A stretch of DNA of 64,000 nt. It comes from Phascolomyces articulosus (Eukaryota > Mucoromycota > Mucoromycetes > Mucorales > Lichtheimiaceae). Both the position numbers and the translations under genes were made by a program. The stretch is from assembly GCA_025677815.1 (NCBI GenBank), contig JAIXMP010000021.1:62001-126000 (forward strand). Direction: 5' to 3'. The notes under the pieces were generated by a model. That model did not search any database. It had not been told where the DNA came from and worked only from the letters and a program-made list of their open reading frames with translations. Shown here piece by piece: positions 35,779-48,200 of this stretch; the stretch's first letter is position 1; every line of letters starts with the position of its first letter.

Positions 35779-36253
35779 CTACCATATAACACACTTCTTT
35801 TCAGGATTCATAGGACTACCCTGAGGACATTTAAAAACTTTTGCAAAATCAACGGAATTTTGTACTGTGCCAATAACACGGTAACGCTCTGGGGAATGAA
35901 CATCAGTATACACCTATGTTTAAGGAATTAACAACGATAGTTAATATGTATTCATACGTGTTTTAGTTAAAAGGCAACATTTCTATCGTTGTAACAAAAA
36001 GCTTATACGTACTGCTTCTACTAAAGCTTCTGGTCGTGTTGCAGAACACCATGTCCTTGCAAAACTTGTAAAAAACAACTCCTCGGGAGAGAGGTCGATA
36101 CCAGGTAGCTTGGCGTGCTGTTGACCCGATAATTGTGGTTCGCTCCAAATCTTTTGGAATGCCTGATAAGATGCTGCAATACCGCCATTATCAGCCAAAT
36201 TCTCAGCAAGTGTAAGCTATTCAGTTGGAATTATGGCAGTGTCATGAATTGAA

Positions 36254-36284
<31 letters not shown>

Positions 36285-38833
36285 GAAATTGGTGCGTTCC
36301 CCTTCAAAATAATTACCTGACCATTAACATTGACAAACCTACCATTTGGTCCTTCAACAATAAAATCGTTATATTGCTTTACAAAACAGTCTGATTGCCC
36401 TTCGAAATGTTTCGCAGTTTCAGGGCTCCACCAATTTTCTAATTTACCAGTGCCATCGTACATCCTTCCAGCGCTATCAAACGCATGCTAAAAAAGTAAC
36501 AAATGATAAAATGAATCGATGTTAACGATACAGTTGTAGAAACAACAAATATCTTATTTCTGGAGCATGAAGATACGTACAGTTAATTCATGGCCAATGA
36601 TTGCACCAATACTACCATAGTTTAGATACCAAGGTGCTTCATAGTTATAAAATGGTTTTTGCAAAATACCAGCGGGCACAGCAATCTAGTGAATAATGAT
36701 AGTGTTATATCAGTGTAAATAAAAAGGATATACTATTCTTTACAGCATTCTTGGTCATAAATATCATATCATACCTCATTACTGCTTCTACTGTAATAAG
36801 CGTTGACATCCGAAGGACTCATAGCCCATTCCTCTTTATCGACAGGTTTACCAACTTTAGACCATGCCCTTTTAGTTGACCACTTCATAAAAGATATTTC
36901 GTTGGCAAAAAAGGATTTCTTTATAATCTTGATTGGTTTATAGTGATCACGCAATGATGCAGGAGAGCGTACATCAGGGGAAGCAATGCTATACGCAATC
37001 TTATGCTTGATTTTTCCAACTTTTTCTATAGCTGCCTGTCGTGTTTCTGGGTCAAGCCAATCAACATCATCTAGACGATCCAACCAAACGTTATGTATTT
37101 TAGTCACAAAATCATCAACTTGTTTTCGTTCTTCTTCTTCACCAGCAAAGCGACGCATAGCAAAATAATGACCAATCATGTCTCCAAATGAGCCAACCAC
37201 ATTATTAATACAGGTACGTTTACGCGGTGATAGCTCAAAAGTTCCACTTGAGATCTTTGCCCATGTATGTCGCCACTGTTGTCGTGTGTCAGTATCCAGC
37301 GCATACAACCACGTTTTCAAGATTTTGATCATAAAATACTCTTTCATTGTCTGTAATGAAACTCCAGATTGCTGCCCATCATTGTCGATTGATAAAAACC
37401 AATGGGTCAGATCAGTAAAATAAGACGGGGTAGTAACGATCAAGGTATTAGGTATAAGGGTCTCATCGGTAATAAATGCTTCAAGGAGTTTCTTCCAATT
37501 GATGAATGAATAGTTTTCTTGTATTTCTGCCAATGAAGTTGGATTGTATAATTTTACCGGATCCTGCATTTGTTCTCTACAAATATCATATACATTAAAA
37601 GATAAATGGTGTATGTAGAAAAACCAATAATATTTAGAAAATATTTTATTTTAACTTACTCTTTCAAGGTAATAGATGCCAATTTTGCTTCGAATTTAAC
37701 TGCGCGATCTACCATATCTTGAATTTGCTCTTTTGAAAGTAGTTGGATATTTGATTCTTTGGCTTTTTGTTGTTGCAGTTGTTTCACAGGGACATCCAAC
37801 GTATCATCATTTTTACCAATCATGGAAATCAATATTTCGACAAGACCTGTACGATAAGTCTCCAAAGTATCCTTTTGCTCGTAGTATTCTTTTGATGGAA
37901 GGATAAGTGACGGCTGACTAATTTGAATTGAATTTTCATCGGGATGTTTACCATCAGCATCGATAACAATGGAGATGACAGATTCAATTCCGTGGTGATA
38001 TAATTCTATTAATGCATCGGTAAGCAAATCGGTATGCTTTGTACCAAATTTTGTTTCTGTATTATCACTGTCTGAATATGTCGCAAAGGTTTTAAGTAAT
38101 TTGGCGACCATAGGATAAACTGGTGTAGCACCGAGTGCATCAATATTTACTGTATCCATACACGAGTTGTAATAATCCTGCAGTTCATGGAAATTTTGTT
38201 TGTCAATATCTGATTGATCATTATTTTCGTCATTGCCACCAATATCATGAAAGTTTTCTTTGCTCTTTTTGGAGTTCGTGATTAGATCATCATAAGTTCC
38301 TTGTAAAATATCACCAATGATATCTATATTCTCATCATTGACAGTATCAAATGTTCCTACGTCTTATTAAAAAAGAAGGAATTTGGTTTTGTTAGTTGGA
38401 GGAGTTTGGTGAAAAAAAAAAGAAGTAGTTGTTTATAAAAAAAAAAGGGAGGGGGTTACTGGCAATTAGCACGGGGTGGTCATTCAAAAAAAATGTTTAT
38501 TTTTCTTTCGTTATAGAAAATAACATACTTGCTTTATGGTTTGGAATACTGGCACTTTTTATCCAATTACCGCCTATTATCAGCATTTGATGTTAGTGGG
38601 ATTCTTCTAAGTGATAAGAAACACCAAAAGACGGTTTTATTTTCATAAATGGGTGAAATCTTACACGCATATTGGTAAAAGTCTGTACATGGATCAGCAT
38701 TAAAATCAATATAGTCTTTCACTGCTTTTGCAGCATCAACGCATGCTTGTGTCTGACATTCTGTTACATTGTTATTGATATTAATTGATATTGTTGCTGG
38801 AACTGGACTCGCATTTACGAACAATCCTAGCAT
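35779..38833 (-). CDS. M13 (neprilysin/endothelin-converting-enzyme) zinc metallopeptidase
   Basis: Multi-exon gene of about 690 residues. The N-terminal exon (to 38833) has [17 protein letters not shown] and [11 protein letters not shown] joined to GNW, the M13 start signature. The helical lid follows over the exons at about 38350-36770, including NAYYSR, the conserved N-A-Y/F-Y substrate-binding motif. The zinc site HExxH is split by an intron: IGHELT ends one exon and HAFDSAG starts the next, near 36490-36580. The third ligand region is ENLADNGG (E-x-x-x-D). The C-terminus is KKCVIW, the usual C-x-x-W. Such enzymes cleave peptides at the cell surface or in the secretory path. The assigned start, [15 protein letters not shown], has only a weak hydrophobic segment. 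Either a first exon with the signal anchor was missed or the protein is secreted or soluble. An AAT microsatellite (36252-36283) lies in an intron. Confidence 0.94.
36252..36283 (+). repeat. AAT trinucleotide microsatellite inside an M13 intron
   Basis: About ten tandem AAT/ATA units at an exon-intron border of the peptidase gene. The number of units is likely to vary between strains. Confidence 0.8.
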
Positions 38834-39436
38834 GATATTATAATAAATAACAAAATATATAAAGAAACGGGTTAAGTATTAGAAATAAATAAAGGAAGAA
38901 GAAAGGAAGAAGAAAGAGAAAGAGAGTACTAAATTCAATAAATAATTTGACCCCTTCTTTATGAACTTAACTATCTTTTGAAATTAATAAACTATCAATC
39001 CATAATCAGCAAGCATTTCCGTGTGTGTAAATTAGCACTTTAACCCCTTATTTTTTGTTTGCTATTTTTATACAGAAACGTCTTTACCAGAGCTTTTTAT
39101 GGATTATAATTCTAACAATGATAGCAACAGCCGTTGCTTCTTTTATCAGCAGTGATCTGAACCTGTTTGTTTATTTGCGTACAAGATGATTTTGTGGCAC
39201 CAAATAGAAAACACCTCTGATTGAGACGCCATATTTGAATGCTGGGATAAGCTCATTTGAATGACCGAATCATGATTACAGCCTCGCGCAATCTGGTTTG
39301 CAATCCTCCGTGGGATGCGCCGTGATGCACCGCCGGTTTTTATACGATATGCCTAGTCCCCCCTTTCATTTTTCTTCCTCTTTTTAACTTATATTTTTTT
39401 TATATGTTTTTAAATCATCAATTGTTTTTTTTTTCA

Positions 39437-39550
39437 ATGAATTCTCAATCTACTACTCAAAATCAAAAGCCTAATGGTGTTAGAAAGATATCACGTTGGA
39501 ACGCGTTAATTACATTGGTGTTTAAAGGAACACCTAAAGAGAAAACTTGA
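39437..39550 (+). CDS. Possible 37-residue small protein
   Basis: The open frame starts MNSQSTTQNQKPNGVRKISR and continues with WNALITLVFKGTPKEKT, then TGA. It is preceded by a pyrimidine-rich leader (CTTCCTCTTTTTAAC and poly-T up to CAATG), the kind of sequence found before real genes in this window. It could be a first exon, a microprotein or a relic. There is no known family. Confidence 0.3.
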   Translation: MNSQSTTQNQKPNGVRKISRWNALITLVFKGTPKEKT

Positions 39551-40569
39551 GTGTATAGAATATTTAATATGATACCTTATATTATTATGAAAGAGCAAAA
39601 CTTTCATTATATAATATTATATTGTAATGGGTTGAAATGGAAAAACTGATATAGCGGATTATTCCAACAATTGGTAAACTTGAAATAGATCATGAGTGTA
39701 TAGCAACTGTTCCTAACGGCGTCGACTTTCTGAGCATAGCAAGGTTTCCATTCGTGTTGCTATGAATAAACTGGTATAGGAAGAATGTTTTGAAGCTAAA
39801 CACTATGATGCAAGTTGAATTTAAATGCAAACAATGCAGATATATATTGTATTAGCCAACGTTCCTGTGACGAAATATAAAGTTAATTAGCAGTAATTAG
39901 AAATAACTGAATAGTAAAGACTTTCACTCTAATATACCAGTATAAATGAAATGATGGAGTACAAACATTATTAGTATTGATCGACTATATAGTATAGGAT
40001 ATTAGTTGCTAAGCAAGTAACTTTTCTTGATGTATACAAATGTCTGTCGTAGAAACAATTGGTTGTATTATTATTATAAGTATTACTTCATTTAAGTATT
40101 ATATTAGATTGATGAAAATAAGCAAGAAGATTTCTTGTTGAAAGAATCAACATCACGTCTCCTTCCAATAAAAAATCTCATCAATTATTGCGACAATGAA
40201 AGCTTTCTTTATTTCGGGACCAACAAATAACATAAAAATGAAAGGTTGGTTTTTTTTATATACTATAGTTCTACAATGACATCATTTATAAGAATTACTA
40301 TGTTTCTTCTTTTTTTCTTTTCATTTCTCCAAATGACATGACCATTAATTCAGGCAAGATCATACAATTCTATATTATTGAATCGTTTCAAAGATATTCA
40401 TGATTCATCCTATAGCCAATACCATTGCTTCTTTTTCTCTCTTTGATGATCTATTTGTATACTGCTGTTGATAATAGCACATGCTTTTCACTGGTAAGCA
40501 ATAATTTCTGTTGCTTTATCTTGTTCTGATCACTATAAATTCTTCTCACAAATGACAACGTCAATCTGC

Positions 40570-40896
40570 TCAGCTTGATTCTGGTTTCTTCTCCTTCAAA
40601 TAAAAAAGCACACGCTTTGGGTAATTTTGTACATCCCTTTGTTGCAATATTTTCTTCTTTCCCTTTAATAATAAATACTTTTCATTGTATTCAACAAATT
40701 CACTGGTCAATAAATGATTATTAAATATATAGTTGTGGATCTTCTGAATATGAATTTTCTTGATGATGCTTATGGTTGATGTCTTTTGGCCTTTGGTTTG
40801 TATAATATTGTTTGGGTGTGACGATTCTATAATTATACTATAAAAATGTACACACTCTGTTTTGTTTTTGCTTATCAATATGCTACACTGGATCAT
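40570..40896 (-). CDS. Unrecognised 108-codon open frame
   Basis: The second half is strongly charged and protein-like (EFVEYNEKYLLLKGKKKILQ, ending EKKPESS). The first half is Ile/Thr/Lys-rich, as expected from AT-rich DNA. No domain, splice context or promoter was seen. It may be chance. Confidence 0.2.
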   Translation of the reverse strand: MIQCSILISKNKTECVHFYSIIIESSHPNNIIQTKGQKTSTISIIKKIHIQKIHNYIFNNHLLTSEFVEYNEKYLLLKGKKKILQQRDVQNYPKRVLFYLKEKKPESS

Positions 40897-42263
40897 TCTC
40901 TCTTTGTTTTGTTTTATATATAAACTATATATATAGATTTTATTTGCGCGATGGATTAAGGATTAAAAGTAGAATAGAATAAATAATTGTAAATGTATCT
41001 TTGTGATAACTATTTGTAAATATTTGACGGAATTCAAGGATTATCGGCAGGCAATTTCAATGTATAAGGGCCATTTTTCCTACTGGGTTTTTTCCTTAAA
41101 TGTTACGCTAGTGGATGTCGCTTCACTATTTTCATTTTTTTTTTTTTTTGGAAATAGTAGACACACCTGGTCTTTTTTCCTATTAGTTTCGATTGATAGG
41201 TTTTTTTCTTTGACCCAGGTGCAGATCAATAAAGGTACTTTCATTGTTGATTTGGTTTGGTTGAACAAGTGAGAGGGAGCTTTTTTGATATGCTTCATTA
41301 AATTATCTTTTAAATAGTAGAAAGAGAAAATGAATCTGGTAAGGACCTGTCGTATTTCTATTTGGGATGTGAATAAATAAATGGATGAGGAATCTATCAG
41401 ACATATTGCACATGTTTTTTATTTATATATTTTTATTAATCTTCTTGGGATGTTCTTTTTTTTTTGTCTGGTACATTGAAACTGAAATGTCGCTTCTTGC
41501 TTTGGTTCATTTTATTTCCTTTTTATGTTTTTACAACAGTTCATCTGCATATCATGTCTTTGTGCATGATATCACCGCCCAGTTCCTTTCTCGCGTTGGG
41601 TAAAGCCGTCACGTATCGATGGCTACACTTCCAATGTGGGTTCTGTTGAATAGTGTGCCATCTCGCGTATGCCATCTTTTGTCCATAATGTTGGTCTATT
41701 ATTTAGCTTAGTCATGGAATGAAGTACTCTATTGCTTTTTGCGTGTTCCCATTTCTTTTTCTCTGTTTCTTCGTGTAAGTTGATGGTTTTAAATTATTTG
41801 TTTTTTACTCTTCTTATTATTTTCCAGTAGTCTTATACAATATTATTTTTTCTATTTGCTTTTGATTGGATACAAGAGTAATCTTAGTATGTGGAAAGTA
41901 TATTTGTTTAAGAATGGCCACTTGGGAGGGTACTATGACTTGCATCCTGATACTATTGTTGTTCAAGAAACATTTCCCCCGTACTAAAAACGGGTTGAGG
42001 ATTCCTGGTAAGCAAAACGAGATACACTGGCAACAACCTCCAATCTTTTAATTGATTAGCTAACTAAATATTATTTTAAATTGCCGCTCAGGTGCATAAC
42101 CTGTACGACGCGTGCCGACGCACCTTTCTAACAAGAATTTAAATATCAACTATTTACTCATATACCAACAATATATAAAGCAATGCTCAATATTTATTTC
42201 ACAAAAGTATATCACGTTCCTTATTGTTGTTACTGAAAACCAACACTTCCACTACCGGAAAAA

Positions 42264-45200
42264 ATGATTGCGGAAAAGACGCTCATTATGAGCATGGTGG
42301 ATCGTCTTGAAGCAGAAGTATGAAATGAGGGAAGAAAAAGAGATTATGGATTGAATTCATGGAATAAATGAATACTACCAATTGACACTAAGCAAAATAT
42401 TATGCAGCTTCCTTGTAACAAAACAAACACTAGTATGAAATTTGAACAAGTGAAATATATCGACCCTTTTATGCTTCGAACGTATGTAGACAACAATAGT
42501 AAAGCTTTGTGGTACCACCTGCTATTATTGACATGTTATTTTATTCAATTCTTAGCGGCATTGGGTCTATCCTCACACCAGCCATATTGCCCTGTAAGAA
42601 AGAACATTCGCTAGGTGAAATAGTAGAGACATTAGTCAGACTTTCAATTTATCGGTTATCGACGGTAACTGAGGCGGTTGTAGGAGCATTGGAAAGAATC
42701 CCTATTAGCAAGGTAAAAAAAGTCATTTATGATATATTCTACTTTATATCCACTATATTTTTAACATATATGTAAACTTAATCTGCATACTTGTAGAATC
42801 ACCCGGCTCTAGCATTTAATGATGAAACTACACCAACTGGAATGTTGAACTCACAATACTTTCTTTTATGCCTACTCTCTGCATGTCTTCAACAATGGCG
42901 AGAAAAAAATCCGAGCGATTTGATGGATCATCCAGAGTTATCCACTCAATGTAGGCGAACAAATGGACACTGTCTGACCAATCCTTCTATTGTCCAACGA
43001 CCTAGTGCTGCATTGGACGATAAGGTGGCACATCGTATATTAGCCATCATTTCACCTTTTTTAAGACAGCCGCCGCGTACCGCGACTGCTATTAATAGGG
43101 AAATTGACCACCGTTTGCTTTTGCTGGGTTTGCGCATGAATGAAGGGGAATCCATATTCACGGAAACATATAATTGCATGCGAATCAGTGAACATTATAC
43201 AGCAGACACTTTACTATTAACAAGGCTTTATGTTATTGCTGGTCGGGTAGCATTCTTTATCAGTATTGATAATTGGTGTGTTACATATAACCGAATCAAA
43301 TCCAGATTGGAGGCATTAGCTTATAATCCTAGTACTGCAGAAGAAATACCTCAAATAGGCGAGGTACAACTTATGGAATGTGCAGCATTGAATAAGGAAC
43401 GATTGGGCAAGCTACTGGACGGTAATAATTGATACTACTTGAAGTAGAAAGGATGAAGTGATCGATGTCGATGTGAAATGATGGGATTTATATTAAGGGA
43501 AATATTGATTATTGACCTGATTTTTTTTGTATCGGTTTATTATAGCGTTATATCATACATTCAAAACAATGAAACAGCCAATGCAGCATTATGTTAGTTT
43601 TATTGCATATAGGGCAATATGGGGATGGATTGAAGCTTTTGACCAAGAATTCATTCAGCTCTATAAAGAGAAAGGTCGAATTTTTGAAAGTCTCGATATT
43701 CTATTTACACTCTGTCAAAGCAACCCAGTGAAGAAAGGAAAGGAGTTACTATGGCCGTTTCAAACAGCATTATTACTTATCAGCCCAGGTATTTTAGAAG
43801 AGGCTGTAGAATTTGATGAAAATAAGCAAATAAATAGCTCACCTCATCCTTCAATAGTGAGTAGATTAATATAAGGGATAAGAAAGAATGGGTTTTTATT
43901 TAGTGATAGTCCTATATGGTTATTATCTGGCTGATGTTTTATATTATTTACATATTTTTAAATATATAGCTCGAGTTTGTTCGTAATATAAAGAAGATGG
44001 CAATTGAAGGCGACAAACGTGACGAAGAAATAGCTTCTATGTGTGTTCTTGATATCTGTCGAGCTGCATCTTATCTGGACAAGGAAAAAGGATTATCTGT
44101 AATACACAGGCTTGTTGTAACAGCTAAGAATGATCTTCAAGATCGGCTCTTTAATATACATCGACCTTTGGTTGTTGATAAGGTGTTTATATCATCCAAT
44201 GAGCAGCCCAATGTCTCAGTAGGACAAGAGCAACGTGGCGGTACATTGATTGATAATCATTGTCTTCTAATGACAGCATTAGCAACACTATATCGTCTTA
44301 ATCCAAGAAATGCTATATTTGGTGTCTTTCCTATGTGTTTGGACGATGAATCGCCAATACTTTACAAATCTGCTTTGGCCAGGGCGCTTCGTTCTCTGAT
44401 TACCTTTTTCAAGAATGGAGTACATGAAGACCCAACATCACCGTGGCAATTAGGGTCCGATCCTTTTTATGATGCTTTATGTGGACCACTTCGACAAATT
44501 TTTATTAAATATGTAAATAATGTGGCTGGGTACAACGACTGTTCTACTATGAAAAACCATTCCAGAAACTGGAGCAGTAACACGATGACATCTACAGACA
44601 AAACAAAATACGATGCAAAGTCAATAACAAGTCAAACTGCGGGTCTAGATATCAATGAGAAATTTCATGCAATATGGGAAATCTTGAGCCTTTATGTTGC
44701 TGACCCTAAACTGGTTATTATGGTAAGAGCCATTCATTAATATTGTTACCATTTCACCAACCGGAAAGATAGTTTTGTTATTTAAATGGATGTTCATATA
44801 TCTTTATTACATACATTAGGGACGAAAGACTCTAGCAGTCGAAGAACGAGTGCATATTCTTGAAGCTTTAATTCAGTGTTTGCGATTATCCAGTAATTCT
44901 ATAGTTTTTCTTGCTACAGAATGTGTGCGAAAACTACACACTTCGACATATATTCCATATTGGGGATATCCTAAACACTCAATGGCTTTCTTTTGGAAAA
45001 TGTCGTCAACTATGATTATGTATTTTTCCAAAGAGTTACTTGTTCTTCGGAGCATCCAAACCACTGAAACGCTGAGTTGTATGCGAACGATTCATCAAAT
45101 ATTAATAGAGAGAGTAAAATATCTCAAAAGTGTAAACAAGGTATAACCATTATGTTCTTATTTTCTATATCATGCTTGTTTGTAATATGTGCTTTGTATA

Positions 45201-48200
45201 TAAATACAAAACGGCAAATGATAAAAGATAGTAGATGATAGAATTACAAATTAAACTTGTTAAATATATGGGGAACTGGGTTTAAATATATTTCTTTTTG
45301 TATAGAAAACCGTATTAGAAGGATGGGAAGCGACAGATTATTTACAAGGAGCAATTACTTTACATGTGGCTGGTCTTATCTGGTTAAATGCATCTGATGA
45401 TGACGTATTGCTGGCAAATCTTGTTATTATCAGGGAATTTTGTAAGGAGATTGAGTATCTCTTTGTGAACAACCAATATACAGATGCAATTGGATTTCAA
45501 GCACTCCGGGCTCTTCTTGAAAACTATCCTGTTTACCGAGAATTGTCAAAGTTGAATAGAGAACAAACGCAGGGTCGTAAAAGAGCACAAAAACAAATCT
45601 GGCGACTGTTACGCATGCTTCCTCATGATTCTCCCGCATCGTTGGTTGCTTGGAGAGAAATTTGGAAGCGATGGAAGGTATTAACCGAAGTACTGATAGG
45701 AATCCCTGTACAAAACTTAGCTTCAAGTAGTGAGCCACCTCGTAGCCCAAGTAGTAGTCGAAGCTTTGGTAGCGGTAGCAGCAGTATATCGCCATCTTCA
45801 TCAGCAACTGGTGTTTCATCGGGTGGAGGGGGAACTGGAGGGGGGCATCTTCAAACTGGGGCAAGTTTTGAAGCTCAAGATCACAATAATGAACGAGGAG
45901 TTAACAAAAAGCGATTATTCCGAGCCACATGGAACTATAATGAACAGTATATCCTTTGGAACAATTGTACTGGATTCCTTGCTTCTCTTGCTGGTGTTTG
46001 TCTTGGGAGGAAATCGAAGAATGGGCTAGGAGATGAGGATGACACAGTTGATGACTATGACGACAACGATGACTACAATGCAATGCTTGCGAGTGAAGAT
46101 ACTGAACAACAAGCAACAGATTTCATTCGAGTACTCGTTCAACTGTTATCCTGCAATGACGTCTTTATACGTGAAAAAATTACAGACATTCTCAGTAAGG
46201 AACTCTCACCTGCCGTGCAGACATTATTACTTGAACAGTTGGAACATGCTTTGTCAACTTATGGAGTCCCTGCCTCGATGAAGTTCAATTGCTTCATGCT
46301 TGTTGAACAGACCAGTATAATCCTCTCGAGTTATTTGGAAAATTTGGCGAATGAACCTACTACAAGTGCAGCAGTATCATCCCAAATATTTACCAATCTT
46401 GTCGATCAGTGTGCTACATATCTATTATGTAAACCTGCAGATGCTAATAAGAGTACCTTGGGAACTGACATTATAAGAATAAGGTTACGCTTTGCGCATC
46501 TTTGTGAATCGCTGATGACTTCCAAAAACACAACTTCGTGGATTATGATACAGAAGGAATTTGTACTACGTACCAAATTACTTGGCACAATTATTGAATG
46601 GACAAGTGGATTCCAACTTACCCAGGTAATATTTTCGTTTTCTTACCTTCCTTTTAAAAACCTATTTGAAGGATAAAAAATTGTAGCCTTTTTTGTTTAC
46701 TAAAAATGAATCTACTTAATAGCCACCTCATCAACAAGTTGAACAAACTGAAAGTCCAGCCATCGAGAGAAACAAGAATGCTCCGTTAACGGGATCTACC
46801 CCAGCTACTGCAGCTCCAGATAATACAGTTCATTCGCCCTCTACAACACCAACACCAGCACCGATGACACTGAAGGACTCTAATATTCATCGTGATCTTG
46901 AAGTAACCTGTATACGTGCAATGACATTACTTCTTGATGGCCTACCACTCCAACCAAATACTTTTGGAAGTTTTATGGGCACAGAAGAGAACTATATTCA
47001 TGTAAAATGTCATATGTTCAATCGATATTTTACTTATTTTAATCAAGTTCTTCAAGAGTGTGTTGCATTACTCAATGATCCTGTGAAGGCATTTTCAAAA
47101 CAACAAGCTACCCCGAGTGTTGGTGATTTAAGTAATACTCGTCAAACAACATTTACCAATACAGCATCACCACATTCTGGATATTCAATGAACTCGGCGC
47201 ATTCTCCTCGGTATCTTATGGTTTGTGTTTTATTAATATGTCATATATATATACTTGTAAATGATATTATTAAATTATTAGAGTATGTTTCTAAATACCA
47301 AATAATTAAATATATAGAGTTCAAGTGAAGAAGGATCCATTCAACGTGCATTTGATATCAGATCTTGTGCGATTGAAGCAATCTCGAATTTGGTCCATGC
47401 TAACTTAGATGTTGGTTTGAGTCAAACATTGAATATGTCCTATGACAATAATATGAGCATTCGATGTGCCTATACCCAAATAATTACTAGCGTTCTGGAA
47501 AAAGGCGCTCAATTTGAAAATCTTTCGGCAACAATCAATATTGATAGATATCGACGATTAGTTGATGTAAGAAATTCTGACGATATACTCCGGAAACTTT
47601 ATAAATAAATATTCATATATGGAAAGGATAATCATATTTTAAGCTAATATATCATTATATCATTATCATTAATTTTATTAGATCCTCACGGACGAATCAA
47701 ATAATTTCGGTTTTGCTCAATTCTTATGCCAATGCTGTCAAGCATCTAAGGCTGACATAACGGCTCGTTGCTTATTGAAATGCTTTGCTTCAAAGAAAAA
47801 GACAGTGAAGTTTCTGATTACGATGATTGAAAGGGAAATCTGTAGCACTGGTATGTATATTGTATAGTACATTAAAAGAAACAGTGCTAATGACAGAATA
47901 ATTTATGACAATAGATGATGAAGCAGAAATTTTACGCAGAACTACTATTACTACTCGATTATTATCTTACCTGGCAGAGATTATCGGGACTACATATATT
48001 CAACAAACACTACATCCTGTATTCAACAAGCTCTCAAAAAAAGTTTTGCCAGAAGGAACATCCTATGAAGTAAATCCATTAAGAGTCGATGATGAAAATA
48101 TATGCCAAAACATTGAAAATGTGTCAGAAGCTGCAGATATGATATTAACTTCTATTTGTAATTCTTCTGATAAAGCTCCTCGGTAGGTTATATAAACTTC

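Larger units (their letters stand above)
38834..42263. other. 3.4-kb gene-poor interval between M13 and NF1 genes
   Basis: The M13 promoter lies on the left. There is one small frame with a good leader (39437-39550, listed), several coding-like fragments on the + strand at about 39640-40230 (see findings), and a minus-strand frame at 40570-40896 of 108 codons, Lys-rich and without a family. The last 250 bp form the NF1 promoter, with a GC-rich stem-loop candidate near 42088-42123 (AGGTGC pairing with GCACCT). Confidence 0.45.

Noticed and set aside
39281..39345. GC-rich stretch suspected as a tRNA or structured RNA
   Set aside because: No cloverleaf could be drawn and no A/B box pair fits.
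45430..45864. 144-codon minus-strand open frame
   Set aside because: Antisense shadow of a large NF1 exon; no domain or splice context.
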